Assembly: GCF_014653695.1 (NCBI RefSeq)
Contig: NZ_BNAR01000002.1
Span: forward strand, 496,001-560,000
From: Lentzea cavernae
Lineage (GTDB): Bacteria > Actinomycetota > Actinomycetes > Mycobacteriales > Pseudonocardiaceae
Direction of reading: 5' to 3'
Length of the DNA: 64,000 nt
Part shown: in pieces, positions 58,157-64,000 of the stretch
Layout of the letters: the number at the start of each line of letters is the position of its first letter
How positions within the stretch are numbered: the stretch's first letter is position 1
Translations under genes and position numbers: made by a program
Notes under the pieces: generated by a model
Told to the model about the DNA's origin: nothing
Seen by the model: only the letters and a program-made list of their open reading frames with translations
Databases searched by the model: none

Positions 58157-58663
58157 GTGAAGAAGTCCCTCATCGGGGCTGTCGTCGGAATGCTCGTGTT
58201 GAGCGCCTGCGGCAGTCCCGCGAACAACGCTGCCGACGTCACGTTCGCCCAGGAGATGGTCCCCCACCACCAGCAGGCGCTGGACATGGCGAAGCTCGTG
58301 CCGTCCCGCAGCAGCGACAGCGAGGTCCGCGACCTCGCACAGCGCATCGAGAAGGCCCAAGGACCCGAGATCGCTCAGATGAACGAGTGGCTCCAGCAGT
58401 GGGGTGCCGCGCAGGAGGACCACGAAGGCCATGACACGGCCGGGATGATGAGCCACGGCGACATGGCGGAACTGGAGAAGTCCACCGGCCAGGAGTTCGA
58501 CCGGCTCTGGCTCCGCATGATGATCGAGCACCACGAGGGCGCGGTCGAGATGGCGCGGACCGCGCTCCAGCGGGGTGAGGACGAGAAGACCCGGAAGCTC
58601 GCCCAGGCCGTCCTAGAAGGGCAGCAGCGGGAGATCGCCGAGATGAAGGCGCTCCTGGGCTGA
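58157..58663 (+). CDS. DUF305 lipoprotein
   Basis: A 168-residue exported lipoprotein: signal with lipobox LSACGS (Cys at 18), then a DUF305 four-helix ferritin-like domain with two H-H motifs, EMVPHHQQALDMA and MMIEHHEGAVEMA, and a Met/His-rich middle (DHEGHDTAGMMSHGDM). The Met and His clusters suggest copper or other metal binding outside the membrane. It follows the DUF6153 gene by 52 bp on the same strand, probably in one unit under the CsoR-like site. Confidence 0.9.
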   Translation: MKKSLIGAVVGMLVLSACGSPANNAADVTFAQEMVPHHQQALDMAKLVPSRSSDSEVRDLAQRIEKAQGPEIAQMNEWLQQWGAAQEDHEGHDTAGMMSHGDMAELEKSTGQEFDRLWLRMMIEHHEGAVEMARTALQRGEDEKTRKLAQAVLEGQQREIAEMKALLG

Positions 58664-58674
58664 CCGCTGTCCTG

Positions 58675-58709
58675 CGGGTCTCGTCCGCGGCTGTCGCGGA
58701 CGAGACCCG
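58675..58709. terminator. strong bidirectional terminator
   Basis: A perfect 15-bp stem, CGGGTCTCGTCCGCG (58675-58689) with its complement (58695-58709), and a 5-nt loop GCTGT. It lies 11 bp after the DUF305 stop and 4 bp from the end of the convergent YdcF-like gene. Confidence 0.85.
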
Positions 58710-58713
58710 TGGG

Positions 58714-59709
58714 CTAACCGATCTGCGTCAGCGCGAGACCGCCCGCCATCAGCACGAGGCACGCCAGGGCGTGCACGACGGGGTTGCGCACCAGGAGCGC
58801 CACGAACTCCCGCAGGAACGCGCTCGGCACGAAGTACCAGGCCGTGGGGGCGCCGATGACCTGCAACCGCAGGCCCTGCTTGCGCGACAGCACGGCGGTG
58901 CGGAACACGTGGTAGTTGTTCGTGACCGCGACGACCCGGCCGTTGAGACCCCGTTCGGCGAGCAACGCCTTGCTGTAGCGGAGGTTCTCCTCCGTCGTGG
59001 TCGCCTGGTCCTCCATCACGACGTCCTCGTCGGGCACGCCGCGCTCGAGCAGGTACCGGCGCATCGCGAACGCCTCGGACACCTGCTCGTCGTCGCCCTT
59101 CCCGCCCGACACGACGATCACGGGTGACCGGCCGGCCTCGCGGTCGCGGTGGTAGAGCCGCATCGCGCGGTCGAGGCGGTTCGCGAGCAGCCGCGGCACC
59201 CGGTCCCCGATCAGGCCGGCGCCGAGCACCACGATGCCGTCGAACCCGTGACGGCGGCCCGTGCGGCCGTAGATCACCGAGTACAACAGCAGGCTCACGA
59301 ACAGAAAGGCGATGTACGCCGACACCAGGAACAGGCCGATGGCGGACCCGCGGACCCAGTCGTTGGGCTGGGTGATGCCCCACGCGAAGTAGGCCATCTC
59401 GCCGAGCAGGGCAAGGCCCGCGAGCAACGACAGCAGGTTGCCCAGCGAGCGGCCCTCGCGGCGCACCATCACCACGCCGTTGGCGAGCAACGCCAGCGGG
59501 AGTAGCAGCAGACCTAATACCGCCGCCACGAAGGCGAGCAGCAACGGCAGGCTGACCACCGGGTTGTCCTGCCCGGCCTCCAGCAACAACAGCAGCAGCA
59601 TCACCAGGGTGACGCCGAGCCAGACGGCGTTGCTCAGGCGACGGCGGTCGCGCACCACCCCGTAGACGAAGAAGGTGGCGGGGATCAGGAACAGCAGACC
59701 GGCGAGCAC
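58714..59709 (-). CDS. YdcF/ElyC-family (DUF218) membrane protein
   Basis: A 331-residue protein with about five N-terminal TM helices (to about residue 145) and a DUF218 domain: GIVVLGAGLIGDRVPRLLAN, VIVVSGGKGDDEQVSEA, MEDQATTTEENLRYSKALL and VAVTNNYHVFRTAVLSRKQ, then one C-terminal TM. DUF218 proteins (SanA, ElyC, YdcF) are linked to envelope integrity and peptidoglycan or undecaprenyl metabolism. The GTG start follows TATCCT (59716-59721, minus) by 6 nt, so a leaderless mRNA is likely. Confidence 0.88.
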   Translation of the reverse strand: MLAGLLFLIPATFFVYGVVRDRRRLSNAVWLGVTLVMLLLLLLEAGQDNPVVSLPLLLAFVAAVLGLLLLPLALLANGVVMVRREGRSLGNLLSLLAGLALLGEMAYFAWGITQPNDWVRGSAIGLFLVSAYIAFLFVSLLLYSVIYGRTGRRHGFDGIVVLGAGLIGDRVPRLLANRLDRAMRLYHRDREAGRSPVIVVSGGKGDDEQVSEAFAMRRYLLERGVPDEDVVMEDQATTTEENLRYSKALLAERGLNGRVVAVTNNYHVFRTAVLSRKQGLRLQVIGAPTAWYFVPSAFLREFVALLVRNPVVHALACLVLMAGGLALTQIG

Positions 59710-59731
59710 CGGGCAAGGATAGTGCCGGTGA

Positions 59732-59908
59732 TCACTCGGTGCTGTCGGCGCTCTCCGGTTGCGGCGCGGGCTTCGGCCGAGGCCTCAGGCGCACCGCGCC
59801 CGCCGTGAGGTCGAGCGGTCCGGTCTCCTCGTAGTCCTCGCCGGTGCCCGCGTCCGTCGCCTCGCGGCGGACCTTGGGGCCCGGGAACAACTCACCCAAC
59901 TGTCCCAT
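59732..59908 (-). CDS. small DUF6191-like protein
   Basis: A 58-residue acidic/basic protein, MGQLGELFPGPKVRREATDA at its start, with GPLDLTAGAVRLRPRPKP towards the end. The L-x-E-L-F-P start and the G-P-x-D-L-x-x-G-x-V-x-x-R block resemble small actinobacterial proteins that I recall as DUF6191. Function unknown. TAGGGT (59916-59921, minus) ends 7 nt before the ATG. It is followed by the YdcF gene on the same strand 22 bp later, so the two may be co-transcribed. Confidence 0.65.
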   Translation of the reverse strand: MGQLGELFPGPKVRREATDAGTGEDYEETGPLDLTAGAVRLRPRPKPAPQPESADSTE

Positions 59909-59924
59909 GGCCCCGACCCTACCC

Positions 59925-60077
59925 TCAGAAGATGGCGATGAGCAGGACGATCAGGAGGATCGCGAGGACGATCGGGATCCACATCGCACCCTGCGGCTTG
60001 CGGTAGTGCCTGCGGACCCGGGTCGAGCCGAACCAGCTGTAAGGCTTGCTACGACGGTGTTCGCGAACCCAAGGCAT
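59925..60077 (-). CDS. 50-residue single-pass membrane peptide
   Basis: A 50-residue peptide, MPWVREHRRSKPYSWFGSTR then VRRHYRKPQGAMW and a C-terminal TM helix IPIVLAILLIVLLIAIF. It has nine Arg, two Lys before the helix and no acidic cluster, a tail-anchored-like arrangement with a cationic cytoplasmic face. An AGGAGG ribosome site precedes the ATG by 5 nt, strong evidence for translation. Function unknown. Confidence 0.75.
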   Translation of the reverse strand: MPWVREHRRSKPYSWFGSTRVRRHYRKPQGAMWIPIVLAILLIVLLIAIF

Positions 60078-60100
60078 CTCATCCTCCTGACAAGTGGCTG

Positions 60101-60838
60101 TTAGCGCGGGGTTACCCAGGTTTTGAGCCTCTCCTGTACTCCAGCCAGCCCAATTTTCGCGATCTCCGGATCACCGAGGTCGTTGCCGTGCAGGACCTCG
60201 TGCCACGGCCCGAGCTGATGCCACACCAGCGCCCGCTCGCGCAGTTCGTCCGTCACCCCGTACGTCTCGGCCACCGCGTCGGCGAACTCCGGCGGGGTGC
60301 AGTGCAGCGCCCACGCGAGGTCGATCGCCGCGTCACCGACGTGCAGGTCGCCGAAGTCGATCACGCCGGTCAGCACGCCGTCGCGGCCCAGCACGTGATC
60401 GGGCCCGAGATCACCGTGGACGAGCGTGTCGGCGGGCAGTCCGGCGATCTTCGCCAGCAGCTCCTCGCCGCCGGGCACGTCCACCTCGGCCCGGAACCGC
60501 TCCACCGGCAACGGCCTCGGGCCAGCGCCCCTGGCGACCGCCTCGCTCACGGGTGCGGCGTGCAGGGCCCGCAGGAACTCCCCCAGCTGACGGCCCTGAA
60601 CGGCGCCGGGAGACGTCAGTTCCTCCCCCGGCACCAGTTCGTGCCGCACCACCACCGGGTCGTGCGACACGACGACCGGCACCGGGACGGGCAGCGGCAG
60701 CAGGGGCGCGAGCCACGGCATCACCACCGACTCGCGCACGAGCTGCGGCCCGATCTCCGGACGGCGCGGCCGCCGCTCCACCCAGCGCCCGCCGACCAGG
60801 ACGGCCGTGCTGTCCCAGCCCTCACCGAGAAACGTCAC
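60101..60838 (-). CDS. aminoglycoside phosphotransferase-fold (APH) kinase
   Basis: A 245-residue APH-family kinase. It starts FLGEGWDSTAVLVGGRWVER, whose W-D-S-T-A-V replaces the canonical glycine-rich loop; the Brenner motif is LVHGDLGPDHVLG, where the last metal-ligand Asn is His as in macrolide kinases and many actinobacterial homologues, followed by GVIDFGDLHVGD. The target could be an antibiotic or a metabolite; no resistance is claimed. The ATG overlaps the regulator stop by 4 nt (60835-60838), so it is co-expressed with the NB-ARC regulator. Confidence 0.85.
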   Translation of the reverse strand: MTFLGEGWDSTAVLVGGRWVERRPRRPEIGPQLVRESVVMPWLAPLLPLPVPVPVVVSHDPVVVRHELVPGEELTSPGAVQGRQLGEFLRALHAAPVSEAVARGAGPRPLPVERFRAEVDVPGGEELLAKIAGLPADTLVHGDLGPDHVLGRDGVLTGVIDFGDLHVGDAAIDLAWALHCTPPEFADAVAETYGVTDELRERALVWHQLGPWHEVLHGNDLGDPEIAKIGLAGVQERLKTWVTPR

Positions 60839-63234
60839 GCGCCCAGTGTTACCAGCAACTCCCGCACGTCCGAAGCGACTTTTCCCTGACCGCGCCGCTC
60901 AGCAGCGGCGAGCGCCTCCTGTGCCGTGTGGACGGACCCGGTGATCTGCGCGCGGACGAGCAACGCGCGGGACTGGTCCATGAGGCTGTCGGTCTCCTCG
61001 ATGGTGCCGAGCACCTCGTCGATCAGCCCGACCGACCCGGTGGCGCGGGCGAGCAGGATCGACGCGGTGATCACGCCGGGCCCGTAGCCGATCTTGCGAC
61101 CGAGGTCGGTGGCGTCCGTCGCGTGCCGCTCGGCGTTCCCCGGCTCCAGCACGGCCATCGCGACCAGGCAGTCGATGCGCGCCTTGGGGTGTTCGGCCTC
61201 CTCCGCGACGTCGAAGCACCTGCGGGCGGCCGTCAGTCCTTCCGCGACCTCGCCGCGCTCGGCGTGGATGCGGGCGAGGCTCGCCAGCGCGTTGGCGAGG
61301 GCCCGCTTCTGGTCCTGGCCGGTGTGCAGCTCCACCGACTCGACGCTCGACGCCAGGGCCCGGTCCAGGTCGCCCAGCTCGAAGTGGGCCACCGAGAGGT
61401 TGTCGAGCGCGATCGCGACCTGGTTGAGCAGCCCGTGCCGTTCGCCGATGTCCTTGGACTCCTGGAAGTACCCGGCGGCCGTGCGCAGGTCGCCCCGCGT
61501 CCCGGCGACGATGCCGAGGTTCATCAGCGCGCTGCCGACCCCGCGCTGGTCGTCGAGTTCCCGCCGGATCTCCAGTGCCGCCTGGAGATTCTCCTCCGCC
61601 TGCTGCGTCTCGCCCTTCTCCAGGTGCACGAGCCCGGCGGCGTTGCCGATCGACGCGAGCGCGAACGGCGTCCTGGCGTACCGCCGCGCCTCGTCGAGGT
61701 GGCCGAGCGCGTCGTCGTACTCGCCGCGGGTCCACGCGGACATGCCCAGCCCGTACAGCGCGGCGCACTGCCCGTCGAGGTCGCCCGCCTCCCGCGCGAC
61801 CCGCAGGCCGGTGCGGAACACCAGTGCCTTCTCGCTCTCGAACCGGCCGACGAGCAGGTGGATCCGCAGCACGTCGGCGAGTTGCTGGGCCAGTGGCGAG
61901 GGCGCGCCCAGCACGGCCGCCACCAGGTTCGAGTGCTCCTGCTCCAACCACGCGCCCGCGTCGTCGCGGCCGGTGAACGCGAGGCCCGGGCCGTCCAGGT
62001 CCGGCTCGGTCATGAGGCTGGTCTCGGGCACGATCTGCAGGACGGCGTTGTGCGCCGTCCTCAGGTACCACCCGTACAGGGCGAGCAGCCCGGCCTGGTC
62101 GTCGTCGTCCGCGGCGTCGGCGGCGAACAGCCTGATGAGGTCGTGCAGCTGGTAGCGGACGCCGATGTGGTCGACGAGACCCGCCTTCACCAGTTCCCCG
62201 AGCTGCGGCTCGGGGTCCCTGCCGGTCAGCGCCTCGACAGCGGCGAGCCCGATGTCCGCGCCGGGCGGCAGGCCGAGCCGCCGGAACACGCGCTTGGCCC
62301 CGGTGCTCAACGCCCGGTAGGACAGCTCGAACGTGCCGCGCACGGCGGTGTCGCCGTCGATCTCCAGCACGTCCAGCCGGTCGCCGCGCAGGTCGTGCAG
62401 GTAGTCCTCCATGTGGCCGTGCGCGACGTTCGCCCCGGCGATGCGCAACGCGAGCGGCAGGTGCGCGCACAGCCGCACGAGCTCGGTGCGCTCCTCGGGC
62501 GAGCCTTCGACGCGCATGCTCGTCAGCAGCTCGTGCGCGGCGTCGTCGCCCAGCACGTCGAGCCGCAGCTGGCCGGGCAGGTCGTGGCGGCTCGTCGTGA
62601 TCGCGAGGCAGCCGGGTTCCTCCGGCAGCAGCGGTTCGGCCAGGTCCTCGACGGCGTTGTCGAGGACGACGAGCACCTTCTTGCCGTCGAGCTTCTGCCG
62701 GTACAGCTCGGTCTGGGCGCCGAGGCCCGCCGGGATCGCCGCCTGGGGCACGCCCAGCGCCCGCAGGAACCCGCCGAGCGCCTGCTCCGCGGTGACCGGC
62801 GGTCCCGGGGCGAACGCACGCAGGTTCATGTACAGCTGGCCGTCGAAGTACCGCTCCCGCAACCGGTGCGCGAGCCGCACGGCCAGCGCGGTCTTGCCGA
62901 CGCCGGGCGCCCCGGTGATCGCGATGGCGCCCTCGCGCCGTTCGAGGTCGGCCAGCTCGTGCTCGCGGCCGACGAAGTCCGGCAGGTCGGCGGGCAGCTG
63001 GCACGGACCGGGCGTGCGCACCCTCAACCGGTAGCCGGACGCGTCCGTGACGATCTCGTCCGGGATGGCGCGCCGCAGCCGTTTCACGAGCGTGCGCAAC
63101 GCGGGCAGCGGGCCCGCCGGCGGGGCGTCACCCCAGACCTCGCGGATCAGGTCGGCGAACAGCACGGGCTCGTCCGGGTGCGCCGCGAGCGCCCTGTGCA
63201 GGGCCCGCAGCCTTCCCTCCGGTGTCGCGGCCAT
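60835..63234 (-). CDS. AfsR-like NB-ARC/TPR regulator
   Basis: A 799-residue STAND-type protein. Residues 1-75 resemble the C-terminal half of a winged-helix DNA-binding domain (LIREVWGDAPPAGPLPALRT, RLRRAIPDEIVTDASGYRLR). An NB-ARC ATPase follows, with P-loop ITGAPGVGKTALA (108-115), LVVLDNA as Walker B and a winged arm (HLPLALRIAGANV; LSYRALSTGAKRVFRRLGL), then about 350 residues of TPR repeats (HLEKGETQQAEENLQAALEI etc.). The BTAD domain of SARP/AfsR is absent. It probably senses a ligand or partner and regulates transcription. TACGAT (63242-63247, minus) ends 7 nt before the ATG; overlaps the APH gene by 4 nt. Confidence 0.88.
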   Translation of the reverse strand: MAATPEGRLRALHRALAAHPDEPVLFADLIREVWGDAPPAGPLPALRTLVKRLRRAIPDEIVTDASGYRLRVRTPGPCQLPADLPDFVGREHELADLERREGAIAITGAPGVGKTALAVRLAHRLRERYFDGQLYMNLRAFAPGPPVTAEQALGGFLRALGVPQAAIPAGLGAQTELYRQKLDGKKVLVVLDNAVEDLAEPLLPEEPGCLAITTSRHDLPGQLRLDVLGDDAAHELLTSMRVEGSPEERTELVRLCAHLPLALRIAGANVAHGHMEDYLHDLRGDRLDVLEIDGDTAVRGTFELSYRALSTGAKRVFRRLGLPPGADIGLAAVEALTGRDPEPQLGELVKAGLVDHIGVRYQLHDLIRLFAADAADDDDQAGLLALYGWYLRTAHNAVLQIVPETSLMTEPDLDGPGLAFTGRDDAGAWLEQEHSNLVAAVLGAPSPLAQQLADVLRIHLLVGRFESEKALVFRTGLRVAREAGDLDGQCAALYGLGMSAWTRGEYDDALGHLDEARRYARTPFALASIGNAAGLVHLEKGETQQAEENLQAALEIRRELDDQRGVGSALMNLGIVAGTRGDLRTAAGYFQESKDIGERHGLLNQVAIALDNLSVAHFELGDLDRALASSVESVELHTGQDQKRALANALASLARIHAERGEVAEGLTAARRCFDVAEEAEHPKARIDCLVAMAVLEPGNAERHATDATDLGRKIGYGPGVITASILLARATGSVGLIDEVLGTIEETDSLMDQSRALLVRAQITGSVHTAQEALAAAERRGQGKVASDVRELLVTLGA

Positions 63235-63271
63235 CCGCCCGATCGTAGGTGAACCGGGCACAATCCCGGGG

Positions 63272-64000
63272 GTGGCCGCCACCGTCTCCTCCAAGCTGCT
63301 GTCGTTGCTCGGCACGTTCGACGGCGCGCACCGCCGCCAGACCCTGAGCGGCATCGCGCGGCGCTGCGGGCTGCCGGTGAGCACCACGCACCGGCTGCTG
63401 GCCGAGCTCTCGGAGTGGGGCGCGGTGCGGCGGCTCGAGTCCGGCGAGTACGTGATCGGGCGGCGGATCTGGCGGCTCGGACTGCTGGCCGTCGGCGAGG
63501 TCGACCTGAGCCGGGTCGCGGAGCCGTTCCTGCACGACATCCACGCGGCCACGCGCGCGGTGGTGCACCTGGCCGTGCGGGAGGGCACCGAGGTGCTCTA
63601 CCTCGACCGGGTGTCCGGACACGCCTCGGTGCCGATCGTGAGCTCGACCGGCAGCCGGTTGCCGCTGCACTCGACCGGCGTCGGGAAGGTGTTGCTCGCG
63701 CACGCGCCCGCGGAGGTGCAGGAGGAGGTGCTCGCGCACGGGCTGACGAGGGTCACGGCGTTCACGGTCACCGAGCCGGGGCGGATGCGGGCGCAGCTGC
63801 ACCGGATCCGCCGCGACGGGTACGCGCAGACGTTCGAGGAGATGACGCTCGGGGCGTGCAGCGTGGCGGTGCCGGTCGAGGTGGAGGGGCACGTGGTCGC
63901 GGCGCTCGGGATCGTGGTGCCGGACCTGCGCAACGTGCGGGCGCGACTGGTCGCGGCGTTGCAGGTGGCGGCCCGGGGCATCGCCCGGATGTTGGAGCCG
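63272..64000 (+). CDS. IclR-family regulator (partial)
   Basis: Reading from GTG at 63272 to the window edge gives 243 residues with no stop: VAATVSSKLLSLLGTFDGAH, then a winged helix-turn-helix LSGIARRCGLPVSTTHRLLA, and an IclR ligand domain (VVHLAVREGTEVLYLDRVSG; LPLHSTGVGKVLLAHAP; SVAVPVEVEGHVVAALGI). It is divergent from the NB-ARC gene across 37 bp. The usual length is about 250-260, so it ends just outside. A CACAAT hexamer (63260-63265) near the start is a weak leaderless -10. Targets are unknown. Confidence 0.88.
   Translation, partial: MAATVSSKLLSLLGTFDGAHRRQTLSGIARRCGLPVSTTHRLLAELSEWGAVRRLESGEYVIGRRIWRLGLLAVGEVDLSRVAEPFLHDIHAATRAVVHLAVREGTEVLYLDRVSGHASVPIVSSTGSRLPLHSTGVGKVLLAHAPAEVQEEVLAHGLTRVTAFTVTEPGRMRAQLHRIRRDGYAQTFEEMTLGACSVAVPVEVEGHVVAALGIVVPDLRNVRARLVAALQVAARGIARMLEP

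Noticed and set aside
59785-59982. 65-codon minus-strand frame crossing two tiny genes
   Set aside because: Its product is Arg/Pro-rich low complexity; the DUF6191-like gene and the 50-residue peptide explain the region better and have start signals.

Overview
The window is high-GC DNA, densely packed with short intergenic gaps and many 1-4 bp start/stop overlaps, from an actinomycete. The gene content points to a filamentous soil Pseudonocardiales-type organism (Lentzea/Saccharothrix/Amycolatopsis-like): an XRE-DUF5753/DUF397 pair, mycothiol-type DinB protein, secreted chitinase, laminarinase and alpha-galactosidase, an NB-ARC/TPR regulator of the AfsR kind and a DasR-like operator. The genus is an inference. 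No rRNA, tRNA, CRISPR array, insertion sequence or prophage was seen. No stretch over 300 bp lacks a gene; the largest gap is 42221-42414.

Layout. 1-2889: tail of a gamma-glutamylcyclotransferase-like gene, a flavin monooxygenase-like gene and an XRE/DUF397 regulatory pair. 3020-8410: a MacAB-type efflux system (adaptor, ATPase, permease), a DUF5666-like membrane protein and its two-component system. 8396-13301: DUF1479 dioxygenase-like protein with divergent ROK regulator, a His-rich methyltransferase, a cupin XRE regulator and a TetX-like monooxygenase. 13408-23520: a galactoside/galactonate regulon (galactonate dehydratase, SDR, secreted GH27 and intracellular GH36 alpha-galactosidases, DgoA-type aldolase, sugar ABC importer, GntR regulator). 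23608-30758: sphingomyelinase-like enzyme and an operon of a SWIM zinc-finger protein with two giant tandem paralogues (DUF6493-like). 30803-34704: diaminopimelate decarboxylase, amidohydrolase, GH16. 34778-42220: complete kdp potassium system, including kdpF and a 27-aa membrane peptide. 42415-47201: uridine-kinase-like gene, a MarR-controlled MMPL exporter with an AlkZ-like QxQ protein, DinB protein. 47258-54133: ECF sigma operon, a NarL-type two-component system, MBL hydrolase, VOC and AraC genes. 54183-60077: GH18 chitinase, DUF1579-like protein, a putative copper-responsive group (DUF4396, DUF6153, DUF305), YdcF-like and two tiny genes. 60101-64000: APH-like kinase, NB-ARC/TPR regulator, partial IclR regulator.

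How the genes work together. The best-supported system is the sugar regulon: the divergent promoters of the GH27/aldolase pair and of the binding-protein/GntR pair carry a 24-bp near-palindrome identical at 23 of 24 positions, so one local regulator probably controls uptake, alpha-galactoside cleavage and oxidative galactose/galactonate breakdown. Other readable circuits are a DasR-like site between -35 and -10 of the chitinase, twin palindromes between MarR and MMPL, a CsoR-like site between DUF4396 and DUF6153, and a LacI/CebR-like site at the GH16 promoter. At least sixteen genes have a TANNNT hexamer 6-7 (two cases 8) nt before the start codon and no Shine-Dalgarno, which suggests extensive leaderless transcription. 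Family assignments come from reading translated motifs; no database search was run.
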